Positions 42,111 through 54,029 of a DNA stretch of 64,000 nt are shown here, piece by piece. Position numbers and translations under genes: made by a program. The notes under the pieces were generated by a model. It was not told the DNA's origin and did not search any database. It saw only the letters and a program-made list of their open reading frames with translations. Each line of letters starts with the position of its first letter. The stretch's first letter is position 1. This DNA is from Topomyia yanbarensis (taxonomy: Eukaryota; Arthropoda; Insecta; Diptera; Culicidae). The stretch spans positions 16,194,843 through 16,258,842 of the forward strand of contig NC_080671.1 of the NCBI RefSeq assembly GCF_030247195.1. The letters run 5' to 3'.

Positions 42111-44775
42111 ATTTGTTTATTTGTTCAATACATCAACAGGCATATCAAAGCCCCAATGATGTTGGGCTTAATACTAATCTAACTTCTAACAATCAAGTAC
42201 ACAAAAACAATAGTCATGCAATAATTAAAAACAAATGAAAAGGTCATGTGTTGTTAGCTAATTGATTAAATAGTCTGGAAAAACGTATACGCAGATTTGG
42301 TCGACAAACGTTGAAATCAAATGCCGTAGCTGCCTGGTTAAAAATTCGTTGCAGACCAGTGATGGCTCCATACATACTATAGTTAGTGCGTCGGAATGGT
42401 AATCTGAACATAATGTTGTTGCGTAGTGTTCGAGGAGCGACGTTTATGTTGATTTGCTCCAGAATAGCTGGGGCATCTATACGACCTTGCAGAGTGTCAG
42501 CGATGAGCAAGGCTCTTGCAGTATTCCTTCGAACATGTAGGGGCTCTAGTTGAATTTGCTGACACCGGTTTTCATAGCGAGGTAGTCGGGAAGGATCTCT
42601 CCACGGCAATCCACGAAGCGCGAAAGGTAAAAAGCGACGCTGAACGGACTCTATTCTCTTTGATTCTATTGCTCTGAAGTTTGGACTCCAAACTTCAGAG
42701 CAATATTCTAGAATTGATCGCGATAAAGAACAGTAGAGCGATTTGAGACAATAGAGATATCCGTAAAATTTTTGGCTATTCTGAAGATGCATCCCAGTGC
42801 TCGAGATGCTTTACCAACTACAGAGGAGACGTGCTGTTTAAACGTAAGTTGAGGATCCAGAATCACTCCCAGATCTTTAACGTGACTGACGCGTTCCATG
42901 TCTGTTTCTAGTAGACGGTAGTTAAAATGAATTGAATCCTTTTTCCGTGAAAACGATATTACCGAACACTTCTTCGGGCTCACGCACATGCGGTTCGTGT
43001 TACACCAATCAGCAAACACATCAAGTTGCTGTTGGAGTAATCTGCAATCTTCAATTAACCGAATTAGGCGGAATATCTTGAGGTCATCTGCGAAGGACAA
43101 TCGTGGAGTCTGCAGAACTAGATGTACATCATTGAAGTATAGCAGAAACATCAACGGTCCCAAGTGGTTTCCTTGAGGTATTCCTGACGTAGAAATGAAG
43201 GTGGGGGCCTGACAATCTCCTATGACAACCGCTATCTCTCGGTCTGTGAGGTAGGATCGAAACAACTGCAAAACACTACCATTTATTCCAAATCTCTCCA
43301 TTTTTGCGATTGCGATATCGTGATTTATCTTATCGAAAGCGGCAGATAAGTCGGTGTAAACCACGTCGGTTTGAGCACGATGTTCCATACTCTCGGTTAT
43401 GTAGGATGTTAAACACAGCATGTTAGACGCTGTTGACCGCCCGGACGTGAAGCCGTGTTGATCGTCACTTAGGTACTGCTTACAATGAGCCTGAAGAGGT
43501 TCCGTAATCACCAGCTCGAACAACTTCGAAACTGCACTCAAAGAAGTTATCCCACGGTAATTATTGACGTCTCGCTTATTACCCTTCTTGTGGACTGGGA
43601 ACATGTTCGCGTATTTCCAGCAAGACGGGTAAACTCCTCTGGCAATAGATGGTCGAAAAATATAAAGAAGCGGAGTAATCAAAGCTCCAATGTGCCTTTT
43701 CAGGATAACGGAGGGGAACCCGTCGGGTCCCGGATTGAAAGATGACTTAAGCCGAGAGGAAGCTCTGGTAATCATCGTTGCATCGACATCGATAGCACCC
43801 AGAGTGTGACCCACAAGTGGAGCTCTGCTAGCAGCGAGTTCGATTTGCTCAATAGTTAGTGCCTCATCTGTGAATACATTCGCGAATTTTTCCGAGAAAA
43901 GTGAACATATGTCTCGAGATGTAGTAGCTGTGTTCCCATTGAAAGTCATAGACGACGGCAGGCCTAATTCCTTGCGCTGCTCGTTCACATATTTCCAGAA
44001 ACGTTTAGGATGCGACTTGAGATTACGCTGAATATTTTGCTGATATCGATAGAAACAGTGTTGACTGGCTCGTTTGTACGCATGGTTGAGACTGACGTAA
44101 TAGCCTCTGAGTGATATTGTGCGATACTTGATAAACCTCCGCAGGGCAGCTCTCTTTATAGACTTCAGCCGTCGCAGTGTACTCGTTTGCCATGGAGGGC
44201 CGGTTTGTCGATGGTGAACTTCCTTTGGAACGTGCCTGTCAATAGCATACACCAGAACGTTTGAAAAGGTTTGAACTGCGGTTGCGACATATTCGGGGTC
44301 CAGAATATTTTCCCAATCGATGGTGGAAAAAAGGTCTGCGATACTGCGATGATCAGCTTTACGGAAATTGTAGGAGACAGAAAGCGGTAATATATCGAAG
44401 ACATGCACCACAGAGCTATCAATCGTGGCGATCAGTGGAGGATGATGTGCCACTGGTTTTACTAGGGGAGAGGGAGCCGTCACTATTGATGTGGCGGATA
44501 CCTGATCGCTGACAAAACAAAGATCGAGATGGCGACTATTCTCATTGGCAATAGGATTGATTTGTAGTAACGTGGCTGAGCTATAGCTGTCAAGTAGCCT
44601 CACTACACATGGGTAGAGAACGGAATGGTCCGAATCCGGATCAATAAATTCATTAGGGGAAGATTTCCATGAAATGGTAGGAAGATTAAAATCTCCTAGT
44701 ACCATGATCTCATCAACAGCGTTAGCATCTTTGAGGATAATAAAAACTGAGCATCTATCCGAAATATGAAACATG
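42111..44775 (-). mobile_element. 5'-truncated CR1-like non-LTR retrotransposon
   Basis: Minus strand. The element starts inside the endonuclease domain near 44775 and ends at a 3' tail reading GAACAAATAAACAAAT near 42111; short oligonucleotide repeats in place of poly-A are usual for CR1-type elements. Its protein is clearly related to, but different from, that of the element at 58-62 kb, so two families of one clade are present. 5' truncation is the normal outcome of incomplete reverse transcription. Confidence 0.85.
42244..44774 (-). pseudogene. CR1-like ORF2 (EN fragment, RT, C-terminal domain), one frameshift
   Basis: The main frame (44774-42708, 688 codons) holds the end of EN (VLGDFNLPTISW near 44705), a basic linker, RT fingers (FPVHKKGNKRDVNNYRGITS), motif A YTDLSAAFDKINHD, motif B TSGIPQGNHLGPL and catalytic FADD near 43084-43095. 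At about 42750 one base is lost or gained after KNFTDI; the C-terminal domain (YCLKSLYCSLSRSILEYCSE onward, to 42244) continues in the next frame. Alignment by eye with the 58-kb element locates this break. RT residues look intact, but the truncated EN and the frameshift make the copy inactive. Confidence 0.88.
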
Positions 44776-45429
44776 CATACATAGGCTCATTACCCTACGT
44801 ACCTACATACCGCCGAAAACATGGATTAACGCAACGCATACACAAGCATAAAAATAAATTAGGTTGTTCAAGCGCAGCGCACACACGTCGTACCCTGCAG
44901 TATAGAACTTAATTTAAAACCACCCCACCTTGCAAATCATTCTACAACACCATGTCACCGCTGCTGAAAATTCATAGCGTCTACAGCTTATTGTAGCGTC
45001 CAGATGCTCTAGCTATGATGTTGCTTGTTTGACATAAGAGCAACAACGGATTCAAACAGGCACGTGGCATTTATAACTTTTCATGTTTGATTGAGCCACT
45101 TAGGTGCTTCCTATTGACGGCTTTCTCCTTTTTTCGTGAATTTTACCGATGCATTTTACCGATTTGTCAAAAAAGAAAAAACTCGACTACATCAGTAGCG
45201 GCGACTAGATTACTGTTAGCACGCCACCACCTTACACACAGTATCAAACCCGCTACCACTGCAAGGGCAATGACAATAGCCTAATAAAATCTACTTCGGC
45301 ATTTGAAAGGCGAACAGAGCTGAGCAACAGCACTATTCAGACTTCTAGCGGTGATCTTACGTTACTTCCCTTTTGTCGGTTCTGTTGGTATGGAGGGACA
45401 AGTCTGTCTTTCTTCTTCTTCACGTTCTA
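44776..45429. other. No recognised gene
   Basis: Begins with AGGCTCATTACCCTACGTAC near 44781, a phrase partly shared with 31903. The rest shows no ORF, inverted ends or array that I can support. Confidence 0.45.
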
Positions 45430-45630
45430 GTTGTTTTCCACTATCTGGACTAGACCTATCACAACTCATGGACCGAGTACCAACGGTATTACTTCCCTTC
45501 TGAAGGAAGGCGTGAATTCGGATTATTTTCATCTGAGAAAAATCTCAACAACCTCGGCTAGGATTGAACTCAGACCAATTGGGGTGAGTGGCGGTCACAC
45601 TTACTACTCAACCACCGGCGCCGTCGTGTC
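45430..45630 (-). mobile_element. tRNA-derived SINE (minus strand)
   Basis: On the minus strand, from about 45630 down, an A-box-like TGGTTGAGTAGT (45614-45603) is followed by a B-box-like GAGTTCAATCC (45571-45561), the RNA polymerase III internal promoter of a tRNA-related head. A non-tRNA body follows (GCCTTCCTTCAGAAGGGAAG near 45510), ending near 45430. The order and 30-40-bp spacing of the boxes fit a SINE rather than a tRNA gene. Similar heads are common in culicine SINEs, from general knowledge. The A box departs from consensus. Confidence 0.7.
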
Positions 45631-46058
45631 TGTCTTTGCTGTGAGACATGTTGGTAGACTTGAGTGATTCGTAATAACTCTGCATAAGCTCAACTCCTGC
45701 CAACAGAAGATAAAAGAATAGCCCATAAGATTTGAAGCCTGTTTCTAATGACCCGAACACTCCTAGTTTTGGGATCTGTATTTTTCACATCCTTGCTCTC
45801 ACTTGAGTAGTATGGCTATAAATTTTCATTAATATTCTTAGTAAGCAATCTAGCTAATTTAATGTAGCTGAAAAAATCTATTACCAAAAGTATTGTTCTA
45901 GGTTTGAGAAGGCTAAATCAAAGTTTTGTCCTACGGCGCTTACCTATTAATAGTTTATGATTTTTAGTGTAGAGCAGGCATTTTCGGAAATACAATGTAA
46001 GCGTAGTGAAATGGTGGAAATAAAAACTTGAACAAGAAAATATTTGTAGTTGTTATGC

Positions 46059-46280
<222 letters not shown>

Positions 46281-46740
46281 CAACATGTTTGGATTATGTA
46301 AAAACATGCAATGAAGCCCAGGGCTATTAATGCTATTTGTAATTTTTTTTTTTTTTGAAACCAGAACGGTCAATGGGCAGCTGTGTTTGATAAAATGCCT
46401 CCAAAAGTGCTTCCTTCCTATTTTAAGGTCTCACGTTGGCCCTACCCTTTTCTGGCCAGTTTAGGTTTCATGCCAAACGATAATATCTTCCCGAACACAT
46501 CGAAATTGTGGCCAATTGATAAATATGGGCTCATCGTGAAGGAGCAACTCCGGACGCATACAAGCATAAGAAAAAGGATGTCCACACAAAAAAAATTGGC
46601 CTAAACGTTCTACAAGATTACTGGCAGCAAGTTGATGTCAGTTACTGACGAGTGCAACACGAAACATTAAAATCCAACTTTTTAAAAACGAGTTTCAGCT
46701 GAGCAGTCAATAAAAACAGCAAAAACAATGTATTGCTTCG

Positions 46741-47103
46741 ATGTCCGTCGGAAAAAATGTAAAAAATGTAAAGAAGCCCGGGGCTCTTGGTGCTGTTTTT
46801 AATTTTAATTTTTTTTTTGAAACCCGGAACGGTCAATGGGCAGCTGTGCTTGATAAAATGCATCCAAAAGTGCTTCCTTCCTGTTTCAAGGTCTCACGTT
46901 GGCCCTACCCCTTTCTGGCCAGTTTAGGTTTCATGCCAAACGATCATATCTTCCCGAACACATCGGAATTGTGGCCAATTGATAAATATGTGCTCACCGT
47001 GAAGGAGGCACTCCGGAAGCATACAAGCATACGAAAAAGTAAATATTTCCACACAAAAACAAATTGGCCCAAACGTTCTACAAGATTACTGGCAGCAAGT
47101 TGA
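46741..47103 (+). pseudogene. Tc1-type transposase C-terminal relic (second of two tandem copies; first at 46383-46604)
   Basis: Both copies read DKMxPKVLPSxFKVSRWPYP, FLASLGFMPNDxIFPN and TSxLWPIDKYxLxVKExLRxH. The spacing of W-P...LAS, F-M-P, N and P-I-D-K-Y...V-K resembles the C-terminal catalytic region of some Tc1-like transposases, where W-P-D-L-A-S and P-I-E-K-Y-W occur. Here the Asp of WPD is replaced and the Glu reads Asp. This is recognition by pattern only. No N-terminal region or TIRs were found. Confidence 0.45.
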
Positions 47104-47154
47104 TGTCAGTTACTGACGAGTGCAACACGAAACATTAAAATCCAACTTTTTAAA

Positions 47155-47204
47155 AACGAGTTTCAGCTGAGCAGTCAATAAAAACTGCTCAGCCGAAACT
47201 CGTT
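47155..47204. repeat. 21-bp stem, 8-nt loop hairpin at end of tandem duplication
   Basis: AACGAGTTTCAGCTGAGCAG(T) at 47155-47175 pairs with ACTGCTCAGCCGAAACTCGT(T) at 47184-47204 with one mismatch. The first tandem copy has only the left arm (near 46690), so the hairpin marks the duplication or element border. Confidence 0.8.
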
Positions 47205-47890
47205 AACAAAACAAATCCTCACAGTTGTTAAACATCCACAACTTTTTAAAGTTAAGTCTTGTGCCCTTATGAGCGAATTAGTTAATCCATTTTTTTTCCT
47301 TTAAGAAAAAATAAAGATTGTATACTTATAGACGTTTGGCTCTCACGCCAAAAGACAGCTCGTTTCCCTATACTCGTCAGCGACCCAGAGTATCTTGTGC
47401 TTGACTAACCGAGACATCACTCGGTACCAGCCAGTTGCTTGAGGAGTTCAGATACGTTGTGTGAACTGTTTGGATTTAATGTCTAACTGGCGCCAATTTG
47501 GTGTTAGTTTGGATATATCGTTTAGCTGGCAGCAAATTGATGTCAGTTACTGACGAATGGGACACAAAACATTAAAATCTATTTGTGAGGTTTTTTGTCT
47601 TACATCGCATTATTGATTTCAACTAGTTTGTCATTAAATCCAACACAATATGTGTAGTGTAATACTTCAAAATGAGGGATAGTTTTGATTGGCATTTTGT
47701 ACTTCAGATGATTGAAAGTGTGGCTTAAAATTATTGAAATTCATCTATTTTAGCTTTAGTAGATTGTATCAAAGATTCATTGTGCAATTTATTTCAGATC
47801 GATAAATTCCGATTTTGCTAGAATGCTGTTCTGTGTGAAAAAATATTAACTATTTTTGTAGTACTACGCTAATATAACTGAAATAAGAAC
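47205..47890. other. Unassigned, with third partial copy of the duplicated block
   Basis: Contains GCAAATTGATGTCAGTTACTG near 47529, a diverged third copy of the tandem block. Otherwise A/T-rich DNA without a recognisable gene. Confidence 0.5.
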
Positions 47891-47899
47891 AAATTAATT

Positions 47900-48065
47900 C
47901 CGGGAGCGGGCATAGCGTAGTTGGTAAATCGATTGCCTTGTACGCAGCTCAGCTGGGTTCGAATCCCAGCCCCGCACATAGGGTTAGAGATCTTTCTTAA
48001 GAGATCTTTCAAACTCGAAGAGGCGAATGACCTTAAGGTTAAAACCTCCATAATCGAAATAAAAA
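47900..48065 (+). mobile_element. tRNA-derived SINE with 9-bp target duplications
   Basis: The tRNA-like head begins near 47903. It has a consensus A box TAGCGTAGTTGG (47913-47924) and B box GGTTCGAATCC (47956-47966), and GCGGG/CCCGC can pair as the acceptor stem. After the head comes a non-tRNA body with palindromic AGATCTTTCTTAAGAGATCT (47987-48006) and a tail ATCGAAATAAAAA. AAATTAATT flanks it at 47891-47899 and 48066-48074. Transcribed by RNA polymerase III and moved by a LINE enzyme; with good promoter boxes and perfect duplications it looks young. Confidence 0.88.
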
Positions 48066-48074
48066 AAATTAATT

Positions 48075-49430
48075 ACTGGATTGAAATAAACAGAGAAAAA
48101 TATGACACGAATTAAAGCCAAATTTGAAAAATTAAACTACAATTTATTATAAGATTTATGTGTACATTACGTTCAGTAGCTTTTCAATAATTTATGTTCA
48201 AAGTATACCCAATAAAACAAAACGTCTGTTGCCCGAAAATCATTGTCTTTTACCCAAACCGGCTTTGATTGACCGATGTCAATATTGACAACGTCTCTTC
48301 TAAGTGTTTCTAAACTAGGTCAATGTTGAACTGCATATTGTGAATCAATTTAGTATCTTGTCGGAATTAAAGTACCCGGGAACATCAAGGTAGGGCAGAG
48401 CTTGAGAAACCCCTGTGACTCATGAACCTTAGCCGCCACCGAAATTTCTCCTACAAATCCACAAACGACGTGACCAAAAACCACAATGGAATTGACACTA
48501 TTCCTTTGCGACGCGAACAAAAAAAACAGCAAAACAAAAAGACACCACTCGGGTTGTAGCTTTGTACGGGTCAACCTGAAGATCTACTCGGTAGTAATAA
48601 CAGCAGCGGTTCAATCACTCGTTCGTGGGAAGCCCAAAGCCACACTGGCTCATCGGACGGAGACTGTCAACTTTCCGCTGCGGCTATCAATCATCACGCT
48701 GCGGTGTTGAACGGCTCGCGGAAGGAGCGCGTGATCGGCATTCGTAAAACTGGTTGTGCCACTTCTCGGTTTGTGGCAATCGACCACACCACACCGGCCC
48801 AAAATCGTACAGCAAGAGACATCTGCCGGCATCGAAGCACAATGCGGGATCGAGTTTTGGCTAAACGATAAGTTTGCCATTGAGAGAACGATACTAGTTT
48901 CTCTCACTCTATCTCTTTCAAGCAGAAACGGTGCCCAGTTTTAATAGATCAATGAAAATTTTTGGAGGCACTGTTTAGGCGCATGCGCCAAACAACACGT
49001 GCAGCGTTTACCACTGCCTTTATGGTAATTTGCTTATTTAAACCTGTTAAGTAAAATGACCCTATTACATCAATCAATTATGCATCTATTTTTGCTATAC
49101 ATTTTTGTCCCTAAGAAATAGTATAAACAACTCCGAATCAGTACTTTAAGTCAAAACATTGTATCAAAAGTTTTGAATTCGTAGGCATAGAGAATATGGG
49201 CACAACACCCTATATTCGAATTAACGACGGTTGGTTGGATACCACTCCGAGTGTTAAAATTATTTAAATTACAACCGTTATTGAAACAAAACATATTTTA
49301 CCTGTCAAAAATAAATTCACAGTCAACAGTTGTCAATCCTGATAGCAGTGGATGAATCCTAGCAACCACTGTAATTTCATTGATCAAACGAATTTCGCAA
49401 AATATTTTCCCGCGAATAGGTTCGTCTGAT
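48075..49430. other. Upstream region of the ARMC4-like gene; no other gene recognised
   Basis: Open frames at 48486-48944 (both strands) lie in a GC-richer patch but show no domain. A 12-bp palindrome GGCGCATGCGCC sits at 48978-48989. GTTGCTAGG on the minus strand near 49362 resembles half of an RFX X-box. Otherwise A/T-rich. Confidence 0.45.
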
Positions 49431-49489
49431 TATAAATTCCTGTACTGCTGAGTGATCCGGGTTGTTTCCTATAGTTTTCGTTCGGAGTA
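49431..49489 (+). promoter_or_regulatory. Possible TATA box and short leader of ARMC4-like gene
   Basis: TATAAAT at 49431-49437 lies 53 bp before the ATG; a start about 25-30 bp downstream would give a leader of roughly 25-30 nt. The context GGAGTAATGT has a purine at -3 (G or A depending on frame offset). A/T-rich DNA yields TATA-like strings by chance, so this is tentative. Confidence 0.3.
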
Positions 49490-50133
49490 ATGTCAACCGC
49501 ACGTCGAAGTGTCACCCGCGGTGGTAGTAAATCCGGTCGCGGAAAAAGCAGAGCTTCCCTTTCGAAGGGTCATCTGGTCGGAGGTACATCAGCTAAGGAA
49601 AAAGTTCCTGTTAAGTATGGCAGCGAAGAGTCAGAATCGACGGATCCAAACTCCTCAACCGACGAGGAAGAGCGCTGGAAAGAATCCAAGAATACCAACG
49701 ACGTACCGTCCGAGTACTGGCACATCCAGAAGCTGGTCAAGTACATGAAGGCCGGCAATCAAACGGCTACAATTGTGGCGCTATGCTGCCTGAAAGACCA
49801 CGACCTTACGACGCAGATGAACCAAAGGGCGATTCAGGACTGCGGCGGGCTGGAAGTGCTCGTCAATCTGCTCGAGAGCAATGATCTCAAGTGTCGACTG
49901 GGGGCACTGACGGTTTTGTCGGAGATCTCGTCCAACTTGGACATCCGCCGATCGATAGTTGACCTAGGGGGTATTCCGCTGTTAGTGCAGATACTGTCGG
50001 AACCGGGACGTGACCTGAAAATTATGGCCGCGGAGACGCTCGGAAATGTGGCCAAGGTGCGGCTCGCCCGCAAGCTGGTTCGACGGTGCGGTGGCGTACC
50101 GCGGCTAGTGGATCTGCTGGATGTTAACATCAA
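49490..50133 (+). CDS. gudu: First coding exon of an ARMC4/ODAD2 (gudu)-like armadillo-repeat protein
   Basis: 644 coding nt, 214 complete codons plus two bases, from ATG at 49490 to a consensus donor AA|GTAAGT at 50133/50134; the intron then runs into TAA. Residues 1-75 are Ser/Lys/Glu-rich and disordered (ESESTDPNSSTDEEER). Armadillo repeats follow: LVKYMKAGNQTATIVALCCL (~83-102), GGLEVLVNLLESNDLKCRLG, GGIPLLVQILSEPGRDLKIM and GGVPRLVDLLDVNIK. ARMC4/ODAD2 helps dock outer dynein arms in motile cilia; Drosophila gudu is needed for sperm development. The identity rests on the repeat sequence and N-terminal YWHIQKLVKYMKAGNQT-like stretch. No later exon was found in this window. GC and codon use differ from the AT-rich surroundings. 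Confidence 0.8.
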
Positions 50134-50241
50134 GTAAGTGAGTTTTTGATAGCAATAACTACTTTTGTGGTGGTTGTTTAAGCTATTAATTTGCGTTGCG
50201 TCTTTCTTAGGGAACATAATGAAAACAAATATAATATAGCG

Positions 50242-50359
50242 TTTATGTTTCTTCATGGTGCTACACCGGTGTAGTGCAAAAAAGAGATAGACTGTTAAAG
50301 CCCAAGTTTGAATGAGTGTAGCACCGACTACACCAGTGTAATGCACTAACAAAAACGAA
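50242..50359. mobile_element. ~118-bp palindrome-rich MITE, copy 2
   Basis: Same order as copy 1 at 20582: GGTGCTACACCGGTGTAGTG, an AAAGAGATAGACTG core, GAGTGTAGCACCGACTACAC and end AAAAACGAA. It differs by about a dozen changes, including loss of the second perfect palindrome (CACCAGTGTAA). It lies 110 bp into the presumed first intron of the ARMC4-like gene. Confidence 0.7.
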
Positions 50360-53300
50360 AAAGCCAAATGATTTTATTTTCTACCTCTCGTCATATTTTC
50401 ACAAACGGTCACCTTAAACAGCTAAAGTTTCATATACTAATGATATTTGTTGGATCCATAATTTGAAATTTTGTGGATCCATGAATTTATTTCCATTAGA
50501 TTTAGTAAATTTATGAAAATTAAAAAAAAAGAATATGTAACCTTGTAAAATAGGTCCCCGCTTCAACATATGTAAAAAAAACTTGAAATGTTTAATCTCT
50601 TGATTAACTTCGAACGGTTTTGAATGGTTTCATTTTATTCTGTATTATGACGAATTGATTTTTCGAACGATTGTGGTTCAATCGAATTAAACTTCCATAA
50701 GATTATGCGGTCCTCATAGGAAATGCTAATCACATTCGTTCGAAAAGCAATCCTTGTAATTTTTTACATTTTACATAAATTTTCTCTTATTTTGTATTTT
50801 ATGTAAGTCCATATATTGTACAATTTAAGTGTCTAACATTTTGGCTAACACTATTTAATATCTCTGGTTTTCATGTGATATTGGTTAGTTAGCATTTGCA
50901 TCTTGTGTTTTGTTCAACATATTATGTAACTAGAAAAAAAAATCCTTACCTATTTCATACTAATTATAAAACTATCCTTAATCTAACAAATTAAACTGCT
51001 TGCATTTCTGAAATGAAGCACCTTTCTTCAAACTTTATGCTATACTGGTCATGTTTAATTGTTTTTATGAAAGTCAATTCTTGTACCTCACTAGACCGTG
51101 TCCAAAGGCCAGACTGATATTCTTTAAGATGCTATTTTGAATGCGTCTCAATCTTTGACAACCTTTCTATACGGGAATCGTATATTCGATGACAGGGAAA
51201 ATTATTTGAATGAGTATGTGGCATTTATTGACGATTTTGTTAGCTTGTGAAATGAAAATCAGATGATTATTCAGGTTCAAATAAAGGTAGATCACCTCGT
51301 CGGACCATTCAGTTAGGGCTTCATCACACCGAATTTTACAATCGTCAGGCGGAACATGTTTTATCGATCTCAAATGCTGCATACAATTAATCAGAGTTTT
51401 TCGCATTGATGGTAAGTTGTACAGCTTGTGAAATATTTATTTATTAAAGCTAGGCATAAAATACAAATGTCCGTTTCGAACATTCAAGTTGTTTAAAAAG
51501 TAACAATCCATTCAAAGATAATTGGGACATCACCACAAGTTGAGTTTCTAGGGTTGCCACATGTTAATAATCTTTCCAACAAGCCCCTCACCGTTTCATC
51601 TCAGGTATCTGCTACGCCGCCATATTTCACAAACCAAGATCTAAAACATCGTGTTAAGGTCGATCTACAATCGACAAAATTCATTCCATACGACACCGCT
51701 ATTTGATGTTCGAATTCGTTTTATTATCGATATATCATGGTGTAAAGTGTTTGTCATCCAGCTAAATGACGAGAGTGACTTCACTTTTCTTCCATTTATT
51801 GTCCAATATTTTGGCTCGATGACAAACATCTAAAGATCGCGTAATTCCATATCGTTTCTATCTCGTGCGAATCGAGCTTGCAGCAAAATCAGCAAAACAA
51901 TCAGAACTGTCAGTGTGGCCCATAATTTGTGTGCCCGTGGAGATGTTGGCTCATGTCAGTTCAATACAATCGAGATAGGGGTGCAATATACGTGACTTCA
52001 TCTACTCGGTATGACGGAGCAAGTCGGCGCGTCGACGAAGACCGGATAATGAAGAGACAAAGCTAATTGTAAACAAATGAGAATCATCTGGACCACATTG
52101 TGCGATAGGTTATTTTTAGTGCTGAAGTATAATTATTATGAAAATTTTTTTAAAAAAAATTATGTCACAGAGGTTAGTTGTGTAGAGAATAGGCTTGAAG
52201 TAAGCTTTACGATACCGAATTTATGCTCGAGTAGCATCATGTTTAAATGCATCTCTTATTGTTATTTGGTTGCTTATCATCTAGAAATCATCTCCAAGAG
52301 TGCAATTATCTACTTGAAGACACTCGAGAAGAAACTAATTGTATGTTAGTATAACTTAAAGGAAATGTACCAATGAATTGAATAAATTTGATTTCAGTTC
52401 GAGTCTCGCGAAAAACAGACTAAGAAATCTCCGTTTTGACCCGGAGACTCCGGTTTTTGTGGGCGATCTCCGGGCTTCCGTGTTTTACATTAATTTCTAC
52501 GGGCCTGGTGAAACGACAGATAATTTGAACTGTTTTAATACTAAATTTATTCAAAATGAAAAGTTTAAGTAGTTTTATTATCAGAGTTAATTGCTCGACT
52601 AGCTCTTTGTTTCTAGGTGGCCAAAATGCCATGAACTATTTCGGAATTCGAAAAAACAAATCATTTATCCATCAGAATCCATTTAGAAAAAAAAAATCCG
52701 CCGTTTGCTAAAATTTATTATTTTACATCCTAGAAAGCCGCTCAAAATGGTTTAAAAAGGTTAAATTCCTCCAATTTCACCAAATCGTCTCACTGTTGCT
52801 GATGCTTATATGCAGCTGCTGCTTGAATGGATGGCGGTTGGTCTAATTCAACCGGCCGGGTCAACATCTAACGCTTTCTTCTCGTGTTAACGTTTACTGC
52901 TCCTTTGGCGGTCCTTGGATATTGGCTACGGAGGTGAGCTTTGCTACTTTGCTAGGATCTCCCTAGCGACTGTGGCGAAAAACTGAATTCTTCGCTCCCT
53001 TCAAAGAACCCTGGAAGATACAGCAGTGTGATTCCCAGGCAGTGCTGATATCCTGCTTCTCTGCTCTTCCTGTTAGTTGTGTGTTGGAGGGCAATGTTCG
53101 TTCGGCCTATCCTCCACAGCGAGAGTGGCTGGTGCTTTTATATTCTTGGCGATCAGCCGAGGAAGTGAAATTCTATACCAAACTTAACCTACAAAACCGC
53201 TACAAATGTGAAAAATTTACCGCATAATGTGAACGGCTCTGAATAGCGGTGCGCATTATACTTTGCAAATGTGAGTTTATTGTGGTAATACTCCCATCAA

Positions 53301-53361
53301 CCAGCGCTGAATTGATACCCTGACTAGTTTCAGAAGGAATGAATGAGAGCATACTTACCAC
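50360..53361. other. Presumed intron DNA, no recognised exon or repeat
   Basis: A/T-rich to about 52780, then GC-richer to 53230. A minus open frame at 51167-51406 (79 codons) and plus frames at 52077-52572 have no recognisable domain. A TTTGATTTCAG acceptor-like site precedes an open stretch at 52396-52570, but the encoded residues do not look like armadillo repeats. I found no continuation of the ARMC4-like gene. Confidence 0.45.
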
Positions 53362-54029
53362 CAGTGTTGGGAAAATCATTATCAATGAAAGTTTATTCCA
53401 GGTTCATTCGCGAAATTAGCTTTCCCAGAACATTTCCAAACCAAAATCTGTGAAACCAAACATCGCATCCGAGTGTATGATTCTTGTGACAAGTATTCAA
53501 TGGTTCTAAGTTCGCATGCGAACTTCTTCCTCAGTGAAACTCTTGAAAGAATGTTCGTCCAAAGCAACATCGCAAAAGAGACATTCGGAAGCGAAAAACG
53601 CTTTTAGTGATGCTCTGCCCATCACATCGAAAACATGATTGTATATGAATCTTCCTTACTCGACCATACAAAACAACGGGTTGTTAAGAACGGTCACCAT
53701 ATCAGAGTTTGCTTTTTTCCATATATATTTTGACAACATACCATTCAAGCTGTATACAGTTTGTCGATATTTTAAATCTAGCGATGCATAAAATATTAGG
53801 TAGAGAAAGAAATCTCTTCCCTTTCTCATTTTAATCTTGTCGATTGATAAAGTTTTATTTTTTTACACGCCGGCTTCTGAAGAAAGCTTCGTTGAAACTA
53901 AGTAGACTGACGCTTTATCCCATTGAGCTGTTTTTTGTATCATGTTAATCTACAGGTTTTTGGAAACTTTGGAAATCCCTTGGTAATCACTTGTTCGAAG
54001 ATCGTGCAAGATGTTTTCATAAGGCGAAC

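Larger units (their letters stand above)
46285..47210. repeat. 463-bp tandem duplication containing a transposase-like relic
   Basis: The segment from GAAACCAGAACGGTCAATGG at 46357 is repeated from 46820 with a constant offset of 463 bp (CAGCTGTG at 46378 and 46841). The 3' part, GATGTCAGTTACTGACGAGT, appears a third time near 47537. The copies differ by scattered substitutions, so the duplication is not fresh. Confidence 0.9.

Noticed and set aside
47903..47975. A genuine tRNA gene
   Set aside because: A and B boxes are good, but the head is followed by a body and A-rich tail and the whole is bounded by target duplications, so it is a SINE.
52377..52572. Candidate second exon of the ARMC4-like gene after TTTGATTTCAG
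   Set aside because: The encoded residues lack armadillo-repeat character and there is no donor site in phase with the first exon.
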